This document shows positions 24,622 through 32,324 of a stretch of 46,020 bases of DNA, piece by piece; positions within the stretch are counted from its first letter, which is position 1, and every line of letters begins with the position of its first letter. The stretch comes from Planctomycetota bacterium (GTDB taxonomy: Bacteria; Planctomycetota; Phycisphaerae; Phycisphaerales; UBA5793). Below the pieces are notes generated by a model. That model saw only the letters and a list, made by a program, of their open reading frames with translations. It was not told the DNA's origin and ran no database searches. The DNA lies in the NCBI GenBank assembly GCA_963205185.1, contig CAUJHZ010000028.1, positions 1 to 46,020 on the forward strand. Reading direction: 5' to 3'. The position numbers were made by a program, and so were the translations under genes.

Positions 24622-25638
24622 CTACCCCTCCTCGGGCAGCCGGCCGACGCTCATGGCGGCGAGGGCGTCGAGGTTGGGCGTCATGCTCGCGGCCTGCGAG
24701 GCGCGGGCGCGGAGCACGTCGATGCGCTGCCTCACCTCCTCGGCCATGCGCGTGTTGGGAAACTCGTCGATGATGGTCTCGCCGACCTGCACGGCGGTGG
24801 CCCAGTCGTGATCCTGCACGGCGAGTTTGAACTGCAGGCCGATGTTGGCCCGCGCCTTGTTGATCACGCCGCGCGCCACTTCCTGCAGCGGCGCCGCTTC
24901 GTCGGGCGTGAGGAAGACGTCGAGATCCTTGAGCAGTTGCATCGCGTGCTCGACATGACCGGCGCCGGCGGCTTCGAGGAACTCGCGCTCGAGCGACTTC
25001 TTGTGCGCCTCCCACGCCTTGCGGACGCGCTGCTCGAGCCCGCGCGTGCGGTGGGAATCGGGAAAGAGGCGGGCGATGCGCGCCGCCTCTGCATACGCCG
25101 CGCCCCAGTCGCGCGCATCAAGCACGGCCTGGAAGTGGTCGAGCGCCTCGGTGATGCGCCGATTCACTCCGTCGGCGCGGCTGCGATCGATGCGCGCGAG
25201 GAACTCTTCGGCCTCTTCGCGGTAGCCGAATCGCTCGCGCATTTCATCGACCAGCACCATCGCGGCCTGCCAGTCTTCGTTGGCGATGTCTTCTTCGATG
25301 GCGCGCTGCAGCATGGCCCGCTCCTGCCGGCGGTAGGCGATGTGCCGGGCCGAATCCGACAGCAGTGTGTGCTCGTTGATCTTCTCGAGCAGTTCGAGTT
25401 GCTGGCGGGACATCTCCGCCACCGCCGCGCTCTCGCGCCGCGTGTGCACGAGCGCCAGCGTCAGGGGGATGGTCGCGGAAACGAGCATGAAACAGACCAC
25501 TCCGGCCGCGACCATCGCGTCGCTGCCGCCCTCGGTCACGAAGTTGCCGCGCCCCAGCAGCACCACCGCGACGCTCAGCCCGAGCAACAGGACATAAGAA
25601 AGCGCGATCCAGAGATTGGTCTTTGATGAAGGGCGCAC
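24622..25638 (-). CDS. Membrane protein with two N-terminal TM helices and TPR-like helical region
   Basis: A protein of about 338 residues. GTG at 25638 is chosen because AAGGAGG lies 6 bases upstream. Two membrane helices follow the start (LWIALSYVLLLGLSVAVVLL and VVCFMLVSATIPLTLALV), then a coiled coil (MSRQQLELLEKINEHTLL). About 200 residues of helix pairs follow, with TPR-like spacing such as DWQAAMVLVDEMRERFGY, DWGAAYAEAARIARLFP and DWATAVQVGETIIDEFP, three copies of a D-W-x-x-A unit. It probably presents a protein-binding surface in the cytoplasm. No function is known to me. It lies 58 bases downstream of the cupin gene and is probably in the same transcript. Confidence 0.75.
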   Translation of the reverse strand: MRPSSKTNLWIALSYVLLLGLSVAVVLLGRGNFVTEGGSDAMVAAGVVCFMLVSATIPLTLALVHTRRESAAVAEMSRQQLELLEKINEHTLLSDSARHIAYRRQERAMLQRAIEEDIANEDWQAAMVLVDEMRERFGYREEAEEFLARIDRSRADGVNRRITEALDHFQAVLDARDWGAAYAEAARIARLFPDSHRTRGLEQRVRKAWEAHKKSLEREFLEAAGAGHVEHAMQLLKDLDVFLTPDEAAPLQEVARGVINKARANIGLQFKLAVQDHDWATAVQVGETIIDEFPNTRMAEEVRQRIDVLRARASQAASMTPNLDALAAMSVGRLPEEG

Positions 25639-25696
25639 GAGAAACCTCCTTGCTTGTCGCGCCGGGGCGCAGCAGCGCCCGGCGCACGGCGGCGCT

Positions 25697-26065
25697 TCAG
25701 GAGCCGGGCGTCGGCTTGCCGCAGTCAAAGGTCGTCGGCACCATGCACAGGAACTGCAGCGATTCGCCCGCATCGGCCCGGAACTGGTGCTCCGTGTTGG
25801 GCTCGATGAACAGCGAATCGCCTGAACGGATCGCGCGCGACTGGCCCGCGACCTCGACGGTTCCGGCGCCGGCGACGACGTAGATGCCGTGTTCGTAGTT
25901 GTGTTGATGGCGCGGCGTGTGGCCGCCGGGCGAGACGGTAAAGTGTCGCATGGCAAAAGTCGGCGCCCCGTCGCCGCGCCCCAGCAGCAGGCGCATGCCC
26001 ACCGCCTCGGCGCCGGGCATCGACATCGGGAGTGCGGGCATTTCCTCAATACGGCGAAGCAGCAT
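25697..26065 (-). CDS. Small cupin-domain protein
   Basis: A protein of about 122 residues, a single-domain cupin. Motif 1 is GGHTPRHQHNYEHGIYVVAG, matching G(X)5HXH(X)3-4E(X)6G, and motif 2 is GDSLFIEPNTEHQF, with its conserved His. The three His and one Glu expected to bind a metal are present. Such proteins may be sugar-binding sensors, dioxygenases or isomerases; the sequence does not decide. ATG 26065 is preferred, with a G-rich Shine-Dalgarno-like stretch about 7 bases upstream. It is divergent from the MBL-fold gene by about 90 bases. Confidence 0.85.
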   Translation of the reverse strand: MLLRRIEEMPALPMSMPGAEAVGMRLLLGRGDGAPTFAMRHFTVSPGGHTPRHQHNYEHGIYVVAGAGTVEVAGQSRAIRSGDSLFIEPNTEHQFRADAGESLQFLCMVPTTFDCGKPTPGS

Positions 26066-26158
26066 GTTTTGACCCCCCTGCATACGCGCCTGTCTCCCTA
26101 TTCTAGTTTACGAAGCGGCCGGCGTTGCGGGTGCTTCAAAACCCCGGAGATTCGCCCG

Positions 26159-26818
26159 ATGCCCCCTGATAATCCATCCAGCCCGACGATCCGGTCCTGC
26201 ACCCTCGGGCCATGGGAGACCAACTGCTACATCGTCTCCACCCCCGGCAGTGATGAGTGCTGGATCGTCGATGCGGGATTCGACCCTGATCCGCTCATCG
26301 AATTCATTCGCAGCGTCAACCTGCGCCCTTCGCGGCTCGTGCTGACGCACGCGCATCTCGACCACATCGCCGGGGTCAGGCAAGTGCTTGACGCATTCGG
26401 CCCTGTTCCGCTGGCTATTCACGAGGCGGAGGCCGAGTTCCTGCTCGACCCGGATCTCAACCTCTCCGCATTTGTCGAGATGCACGTCACCACGCCCCCG
26501 GCCGATGAACTGCTGCGCGACGGTCAGCTGCTGACGCTGGGCGATTCGCAGTGGAAGGTGCTGCACACGCCCGGCCACAGCCCCGGCGGCATCACGCTCT
26601 ACCATGCGCCATCGCACCAGGCGATTGTCGGCGACACGCTCTTTGCCGGCTCGATCGGGCGCTACGACTTTCCCACCAGCGACGGGCCGCTGCTGTTTCG
26701 GTCGATCCGCGAAAGACTGCTCACGCTGCCCGATGAAACGCGCATCTATCCGGGACACGGGCCCGAGACGACCATTGGTCGCGAGCGCCGGAGCAACCCG
26801 TTCCTCACCAGCCAGTAG
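26159..26818 (+). CDS. MBL-fold metallohydrolase (glyoxalase II-like)
   Basis: A protein of about 219 residues with the metallo-beta-lactamase fold. Metal ligands are visible in LTHAHLDHIAGV (HxHxDH), HTPGHSPGGITLY, VGDTLFAGSIGRYDFP (bridging Asp) and IYPGHGPETTIGRERRSNPF (last His). The GRYDFP and GHGPETTIGRER stretches are those of YcbL/glyoxalase II-like proteins that hydrolyse thioesters such as S-lactoylglutathione or a related thiol adduct. The substrate is inferred. GGAG lies 9 bases before ATG 26159. Its stop is 3 bases from that of the convergent lipoprotein. Confidence 0.92.
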   Translation: MPPDNPSSPTIRSCTLGPWETNCYIVSTPGSDECWIVDAGFDPDPLIEFIRSVNLRPSRLVLTHAHLDHIAGVRQVLDAFGPVPLAIHEAEAEFLLDPDLNLSAFVEMHVTTPPADELLRDGQLLTLGDSQWKVLHTPGHSPGGITLYHAPSHQAIVGDTLFAGSIGRYDFPTSDGPLLFRSIRERLLTLPDETRIYPGHGPETTIGRERRSNPFLTSQ

Positions 26819-26821
26819 CGA

Positions 26822-28147
26822 CTATCGCCCATTGCGCTGCAGATCGGCCTGGTTGAGTTGGGCCGCGGCGGCGCGAACCGCCTCTTCGTCCGCCAGGCCC
26901 ATCGCCCAGAGGTTCAATTGGAACAGAACCTTGGTGTCCATGGCGATGAGCACGAACGGGTGCGCCGGGTTGCTCGTGGCGCAGGGCACACCTGAACCCT
27001 TGAAGAGTTCGACGGGCGCGCTGCGATCGCGCAGGAACTGGTAGTAGACGCGGCTGAGGCTGCTGTAGATGATGCCGTCGCCCGTGTGCCACGCGGCGGC
27101 GATACTCGGCGACGGCAGGCCGCGCACGCGCTGCCCCTCGGGCCAGCGGGCGTCGTATTCGAAGATGCGCTGCTGGCCGCTGTGAAAAAAGAGAATGCGC
27201 GGCGAGCCGTCGGGCGCTGCCGGCGACTGGATCCCCGCCAGCGCCTGGAACGCCATGAACGCCGTACCTTCGTCCGTCAGCCGTTCGCGCTGCAGCGGCC
27301 GGCGCATGGCGTCGGCTGAGCGCGTGTCGAAGACGACCAGATCGAGCGCCTTGTCGGTCCCGAGCTGGAAGGCGAAGAGCACGTTCTCGTTGCCGCACCA
27401 GATCGGGAACATGAGATCGCCGGTTCCGTCGCCGGCGCGGTAGACTTCGTTGTCGCCCTGCACGAACAGCTCGAAGTGCGATTCACCTCCCTCGCCGATG
27501 CGTTGGCACCACGCGAGGCGCCCCGACGACGAGCGCGCGGCGAAGGCGTTGACGCCCGAATTGAGCAGCCACTTTGTTTCGCCCGTCTCCCACTGCACAA
27601 AGCCGATGCGCCGCGCATCGGGCCCTTGCGGCGACTCGATGAGAAACCCTGATTCATCCGCGCCGCGGCCGAGAACGCCGGCGCCTTCGAGTCGCCGATG
27701 TTCCACGAGTCGCTGACTGGGCTTGTCGCCGGCGACCCGTTCGATGCGATAGATGATGATGTCGAGTTTGGGCTCGGTGACCGTTTCATCGGCGAGAATG
27801 CAGTCCCAGACTTCATCCTCCGCCAGTTCTGGAGCGGGCGCCTGCACCGCCATGTATTGCCCGCCGGGACTCACGAGCGGCAGCAGGTGCCGGTCGTATT
27901 CGATCGAGCCGAGCGATGCGATCCAGGTGGTGACCGCCGAGTTGCTCGTGCTCAGTCCGGCGGGGACGTAGGTGTTGAGCAGGCTGGTGTCGGGCGGCGT
28001 CTCCGGGCGCACCACATCGGAGTACGTGAGCCGGGGTTTGTCGGCCTTTTCGGCCACGCAGCCTGTCGCGCACAGCGATGCCGCCAGCAGCGCCAGAAGC
28101 GTGGTCCGGCTCCAACCGGGCGATCGAGTTCGAGCACCATTGATCAT
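26822..28147 (-). CDS. Predicted lipoprotein at the tail of the T2SS operon
   Basis: A protein of about 441 residues with a signal sequence (TTLLALLAASLCATGC) ending in a lipobox-like CATGC. The mature part looks beta-rich with repeated strand-turn units such as GQYMAVQAPAPEL, RIGFVQWETGETKWLL and PRILFFHSGQQRIFEYD. This suggests a WD40/TolB-like propeller, though I recognise no named domain. It starts 7 bases after the gspD stop, so it is translated from the same mRNA. That position suggests a role with the secretin, for example as a pilotin-like or outer-membrane accessory protein, but true pilotins are much smaller. The start is ATG 28147, with AAAGGA about 11 bases upstream inside gspD. 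Confidence 0.75.
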   Translation of the reverse strand: MINGARTRSPGWSRTTLLALLAASLCATGCVAEKADKPRLTYSDVVRPETPPDTSLLNTYVPAGLSTSNSAVTTWIASLGSIEYDRHLLPLVSPGGQYMAVQAPAPELAEDEVWDCILADETVTEPKLDIIIYRIERVAGDKPSQRLVEHRRLEGAGVLGRGADESGFLIESPQGPDARRIGFVQWETGETKWLLNSGVNAFAARSSSGRLAWCQRIGEGGESHFELFVQGDNEVYRAGDGTGDLMFPIWCGNENVLFAFQLGTDKALDLVVFDTRSADAMRRPLQRERLTDEGTAFMAFQALAGIQSPAAPDGSPRILFFHSGQQRIFEYDARWPEGQRVRGLPSPSIAAAWHTGDGIIYSSLSRVYYQFLRDRSAPVELFKGSGVPCATSNPAHPFVLIAMDTKVLFQLNLWAMGLADEEAVRAAAAQLNQADLQRNGR

Positions 28148-28154
28148 GAGCGAT

Positions 28155-30923
28155 TCAGTCCTTTGGCGGCTGGTCCCAAGGCGCATCCGACTTCCGCTCG
28201 GCGAGGCTGAACTTCGCGCTGCTGCGCGGCTTGTCGGGCCGGTCGGCGGCGCTCGACGGGCTCTGCATCCACGGCAGGCTGCTGCGGCCGTCGTCGAGCG
28301 GCTCGTTCTCAGGCTGCTGCTCGCGCTGCCGGTAGTACGGTTCGTTCCAGTGATCGAGGCTCGCAGGATTCTCTTCGACATCCGCGCCTTCGAGTTTGCG
28401 ACGGCTCTCGTTGAGCAGGCGGTAATCGTCCTCGCCCATGGCGCGTATCTTGTCCTCCGAGTCGAGGATGATCGGCCGGATGAACGCGACCAGCTCGGTG
28501 CGCGATTCAGACTTCTCCGTCGAGCGGAACAGGCCGCCGATGAGCGGAATGTCGCCCAGCAGCGGCACCTTGCGGACGATGTCATTGAGCACGGTGCGCC
28601 GGATGCCGCTGATGACCACCGTCTGCCCGTCGCGGATCGTCACCTTCGTCGTCGTCTCGCGCCGGTCGAGAATCGAGCCGCCAAAGAGCGTCTGGCCCGG
28701 CACCACGCTGGACAACTTCAGGTTCACGCGCAGATCGACGTTGCCTTCGACCGTGATGTGCGGCCGCACGCTGAGTTGAATGCCCACGGCGAGGTATTCG
28801 AAACTCTGGGTCACGCCGCCTACGTCGGTCGTGGCCGACTCGGTGATGAACGGGATGTCCTGGCCATCGAAGAAGTTGGCCTCTTCGTTGTCGCTCGTGA
28901 CGACCTTGGGCCGGAAGAGCACGTTGACATCCGTCACCTGCGAAAGCGCCTGCAGCGCGACGTTGAGATCGACGTTGACGCCCAGCGTGGACGTGTCAAA
29001 GAGCGCGTTGATGAGTTCGTTCTTCTCGCCCTCAATGCTGCTGTTGACGACGATGCGATTGTCTTCGTTGGGCCCGCTGGCGACGTTGCCGCTGCCCCAG
29101 CGGATTCCCAGCGAGGTGGCGTCATCGACGCTCACTTCGGCGACGATCGCCTGAATGAGCACCTGCCGGCCCGGCGCATCGAGCATCTCAATGAGCGTGC
29201 CCATGGCTTCGCGCAGCTCCGGCGGGGCCACGACCATCAGGCCGTTCATGCGCGGATACGGCATGACGCGCACCTGGCCGATCAGGTTCGAGATCTTGCG
29301 CGCATCAGGATCGGGCGAGCCCGACTGCCACGGAAAGGCGATCGCTTCGCCCTGCTGCTGTGTCTGCTGTTGCGTCTGCTGCTGCTGGTTGCCGATCTGC
29401 GAGACGTTGGATCGCTCCGTGAGTTCCTGGGTGGTCCGCTCCACGTCAGCTCCGCGAGCGCCCTCTTCAGCCAGCAGTGCATTGATGCGGATGGAAAGGT
29501 CTTCGGCGTCGGCGTATTTCAGTTCGTAGATCTGAGGCTTGTTCACGTCGCCGGGCACGTCGAGGCGGCGGATGAACTCCTCAACGAGGGGATAGACCGT
29601 GGGAATCTGCGAGGTCACAAAAAGCAGGTTCTTGGTGTTGTCCGCCTTGAACGACAGTTGCCCCGCGAGTGCGGAAAGTTTGGGTCCTTCGCCTTCCTGG
29701 TTGCGGGAGGTGTTCTGCTGCTGCCGCGCCGCATTGCCGTCGAAGAAGAAGCCGCTTTCAAAGGTCTGAACGTCTTCGCTTTCCTGCGCGAAGATCTCGT
29801 TGAGCATCTCGGCCATCTTCACCGCGTCGCTGTTCTGCAGATGGATGACAATCGGCAGCGGCTTGCCATGCTCGATGTCCCACTGATCTCTGATCTGGGT
29901 GCGCACCTGCTCGATGATGTCGCGCTCGGCCCGCACCGTAACCGAGTTAAGCGACTTATCCGTCACCACCTTCAGTTGCGTCGAGGTGGTCAGCCCTTCA
30001 TCCTGACCACCCGGTCGCGGCCGACCTCCGAAGATATTCTGATTGCGGCCGCCCTGCTGCTGCTCTTCCTCCTGGCCGAAGATGCCGACGATGAGCTTGG
30101 CCACGCGGTCGGCGCTGGCGTACTTGAGATAAAACGTCTCAAGTTGCAGGTTGCTCCCGGCGATGTCGAGCTTCTTGATCTGCTCCTGCAGGCGCTGCAA
30201 CGTGCCGACGTTATAAAGTGCGATGATCTGGTTCGAAGCGTCCTCCACCTCGATCTTCATGTTCGGCGGGCCCTGGGCCTGGATCTTGTCCTTGATCGTC
30301 GAGGCCTTGCCATACTTGATCTGAAACACCTTCTCGACGACCATGCCCGTGTCATTGCGGCCAAGCACCGGGTCATCCGGGCCGAGCACGGGCACCATGC
30401 CCTCCTGAATGTTGGCGACGTTGAGCACGGCCAGGTGCGTGCCGCGATCGATCACCGCGATGCGGCTGGCAAAGAGCGTGTCCACGAGCAGGTTGAGCGC
30501 CTGCTCGCGCGTGAGCGGCGTGGAGTTGATGATGGTGATCTTGATCTGCTGGCTGAGCATGAGCGGATCGGGCTGCACGGGACGGCCAGAGAGACGCTGA
30601 AGCAGCAGCATCGCCTGGTCGATGGGCATGCCGTTGAACGAGAGGAGTTCGAGATCGCCCTCGGTGGGCGCGCTGGTCGCACCGGGCTGCGGCTGCGGAT
30701 TCTCGAGCGGCTCTGGCTGGCCGAAGTCGAGGCCGCCGTCATCGCCGCCTTCGAGTCCGAAGTCAAAAATCGGCTGATCGTCCTCGTTGCCGGTCTGCGT
30801 CTGATCGGGCGGGGCGCCGAAATTCAGCGGCGAAGCCGGAGCATCTTGCGCTCCGGGCGCGGCGGCGGGCGAGACGAGTGCGGATGCAGCCAGGGCCAGG
30901 CACGTTCGGCGATAGTGTTTCAT
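28155..30923 (-). CDS. gspD: Type II secretion system secretin GspD
   Basis: A protein of about 922 residues: signal peptide, an acidic low-complexity N-terminal segment (about 30-85), several N domains, then the secretin barrel. Recognisable features are LNVANIQEG and VFQIKYGKASTIKD in the N domains, and VLIQAIVAEVSVDDATSLGI at the start of the secretin domain. TTTKVTIRDGQTVVISGIRR and VPLLGDIPLIGGLFRSTEKS form the secretin signature. It assembles into the outer-membrane channel for folded exoproteins. Oddities are a Gln-rich insert (QQQQTQQQTQQQGEAI) between N domains and a hydrophilic tail of about 110 residues after the barrel. ATG 30923 is chosen because the signal peptide starts there. 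Confidence 0.96.
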   Translation of the reverse strand: MKHYRRTCLALAASALVSPAAAPGAQDAPASPLNFGAPPDQTQTGNEDDQPIFDFGLEGGDDGGLDFGQPEPLENPQPQPGATSAPTEGDLELLSFNGMPIDQAMLLLQRLSGRPVQPDPLMLSQQIKITIINSTPLTREQALNLLVDTLFASRIAVIDRGTHLAVLNVANIQEGMVPVLGPDDPVLGRNDTGMVVEKVFQIKYGKASTIKDKIQAQGPPNMKIEVEDASNQIIALYNVGTLQRLQEQIKKLDIAGSNLQLETFYLKYASADRVAKLIVGIFGQEEEQQQGGRNQNIFGGRPRPGGQDEGLTTSTQLKVVTDKSLNSVTVRAERDIIEQVRTQIRDQWDIEHGKPLPIVIHLQNSDAVKMAEMLNEIFAQESEDVQTFESGFFFDGNAARQQQNTSRNQEGEGPKLSALAGQLSFKADNTKNLLFVTSQIPTVYPLVEEFIRRLDVPGDVNKPQIYELKYADAEDLSIRINALLAEEGARGADVERTTQELTERSNVSQIGNQQQQTQQQTQQQGEAIAFPWQSGSPDPDARKISNLIGQVRVMPYPRMNGLMVVAPPELREAMGTLIEMLDAPGRQVLIQAIVAEVSVDDATSLGIRWGSGNVASGPNEDNRIVVNSSIEGEKNELINALFDTSTLGVNVDLNVALQALSQVTDVNVLFRPKVVTSDNEEANFFDGQDIPFITESATTDVGGVTQSFEYLAVGIQLSVRPHITVEGNVDLRVNLKLSSVVPGQTLFGGSILDRRETTTKVTIRDGQTVVISGIRRTVLNDIVRKVPLLGDIPLIGGLFRSTEKSESRTELVAFIRPIILDSEDKIRAMGEDDYRLLNESRRKLEGADVEENPASLDHWNEPYYRQREQQPENEPLDDGRSSLPWMQSPSSAADRPDKPRSSAKFSLAERKSDAPWDQPPKD

Positions 30924-30942
30924 GTATCTCGCGTTCCTGTTT

Positions 30943-31026
30943 GGCCGCACTCTCAAGCGGCCGGCGTTTTCTCTCTGCTCGTGAGCCGATGATGACTCAA
31001 GCGGCGCTCCGGTCCACCACGACCGG
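30943..31026 (-). promoter_or_regulatory. Two hairpins in the gspC-gspD gap
   Basis: GGCCGC-8-GCGGCC at 30943-30962 and CCGGTC-6-GACCGG at 31009-31026 lie in the only long gap (121 bases) of the operon after gspE. They could be mRNA processing or stability signals that raise secretin output. No T-run follows either, so they are not classical terminators. Confidence 0.4.
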
Positions 31027-31044
31027 TCGCCGACACTTCAAGGT

Positions 31045-31734
31045 TCAGTTGTTGTCGCCGGTTGCGGCTTCTTCGGAAGCGCTGTCGTCGCCGAAGTCCA
31101 GACCGCCGCCGCCCGCCGCGGTGGACGACGCGGGATTGCCAAAAAGGTTCGCCGCCGGCGCCGTGCCGCCGGACCCGCCGCCGAAATTGACCACCGGCAG
31201 GGCCTCGAGTCGATCGAACAGGTTCAACTCAAACTCCGAGCCCCCCCAGCGCACTTTGGCTTTCCACGGCTTCTCGATCGCCAGCAGTTCGACGCTGCCG
31301 CCCTTGTCGCCCACGCGGAGGAACGGCCCGTCGTTATAAACATTGGAGGCAAACACGGCGCCTTCGCGGCCGGCGAATCCGATGAGTTTCGGCCCGCCGT
31401 AGGTTCGCGGCGGCGGCGTCGGCCTCGGCTGGGTATCCACGATCACTGGCTCACGCTCCGGGCGCGGCCGGGCCGGCGTGAAGAACGGCGAGCGCTTGCT
31501 GATGAACTCCACATCCGACTTGACCGCGTCGTTATAGGCCAGCGCCGCGGAATCACCCGAATCGACCTTCTGAGTCACCTGGTGCAGCGAGCCGGCAAAC
31601 AGCGCCGAGAGCACCTTGGGCGCCACCCAGAGCAGCACCACCGCCGCCGCCGCCAGCAGTCCGATCGCCGCACGCGACACCCCGGGCAGACCGCGCCAGG
31701 TATTATAAAGTGCATTGGCGTTCATGACATTCAT
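31045..31734 (-). CDS. GspC-like inner-membrane T2SS protein
   Basis: A protein of 229 residues with one N-terminal membrane helix (AAIGLLAAAAVVLLWVAPKV), a proline-rich linker (RPTPPPRTYGGP) and a beta-rich periplasmic region (GRERE-like strands such as GREGAVFASNVYNDGPFLRV and VELLAIEKPWKAKVRWGG). A Gly-rich acidic tail ends it. The topology and the place just before gspD match GspC, which links the inner-membrane platform to the secretin through an HR domain. There is no PDZ domain. It overlaps gspM by 4 bases (ATGA). The assignment rests more on topology and position than on similarity. Confidence 0.65.
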   Translation of the reverse strand: MNVMNANALYNTWRGLPGVSRAAIGLLAAAAVVLLWVAPKVLSALFAGSLHQVTQKVDSGDSAALAYNDAVKSDVEFISKRSPFFTPARPRPEREPVIVDTQPRPTPPPRTYGGPKLIGFAGREGAVFASNVYNDGPFLRVGDKGGSVELLAIEKPWKAKVRWGGSEFELNLFDRLEALPVVNFGGGSGGTAPAANLFGNPASSTAAGGGGLDFGDDSASEEAATGDNN

Positions 31735-32324
31735 TCCTTACTTCGATACCACGCGTCAGCGACGAGCGTGACTTCGACTTCCGCCCGATCGGTGAGCCGC
31801 CGCACGCGCACCGACGCGACCTGCGCAATGGACGGCACCATTTCCAGATCGCCGATGACCGCCATGGCAATATGAGGCTTGGCGGTAAACTTCACCTCAA
31901 TCGGCCCTCTTACATATTCGACGCCCGACTTGGCCGCATCCGTCTTGAGTTTGGTGGAAGAGCGCTCCGTCATCGACGCGCGATCTTTCGTGAGGTCGTA
32001 CTTTGACAGCACTTCGCTGATGGCGACTTTCGCTTCGAGCACGCGCGACTGATCGGCGCCCGGCGGCAGCACGTTGCCCCACTTCTTGTGCCCGTCGGCG
32101 ATGATGTCACGATTGGCTTCGTCGGGCTCGCTGTACCTGTCGATGTTCATCACCGCCTGGTCGGCGCGGTTCCGCTGCTCGGCCATGAGCACGAGCAGCG
32201 GCTCGATCAGAATGAAATACAGCGCCAGGCCGATGACGAGCCAGACGAGCCACTTCATGGCGCGCGGCAACTGGCGGTAGGTCGCGCTCAAGCCGCCCCG
32301 GGATGTGGATCCATTGCTGTTCAC
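31731..32324 (-). CDS. GspM/PilO-like T2SS inner-membrane protein
   Basis: A protein of 197 residues with a single membrane helix near the N-terminus (AMKWLVWLVIGLALYFILIE), a coiled-coil region (LLVLMAEQRNRADQAVMNID) and a C-terminal ferredoxin-like beta/alpha part (VEYVRGPIEVKFTAKPHIAM, then RVRRLTDRAEVEVTLVAD). This is the layout of GspM and PilO, which pair with GspL/PilN in the assembly platform. It overlaps both neighbours by 4 bases. The assignment rests on topology and position. Confidence 0.7.
   Translation of the reverse strand: MNSNGSTSRGGLSATYRQLPRAMKWLVWLVIGLALYFILIEPLLVLMAEQRNRADQAVMNIDRYSEPDEANRDIIADGHKKWGNVLPPGADQSRVLEAKVAISEVLSKYDLTKDRASMTERSSTKLKTDAAKSGVEYVRGPIEVKFTAKPHIAMAVIGDLEMVPSIAQVASVRVRRLTDRAEVEVTLVADAWYRSKE

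Noticed and set aside
27972-30992. Plus-strand open frame of 1006 codons opposite gspD
   Set aside because: It is a mirror frame of a high-G+C gene. The minus strand has secretin motifs throughout, while this frame is rich in His/Arg/Asp runs without domains.
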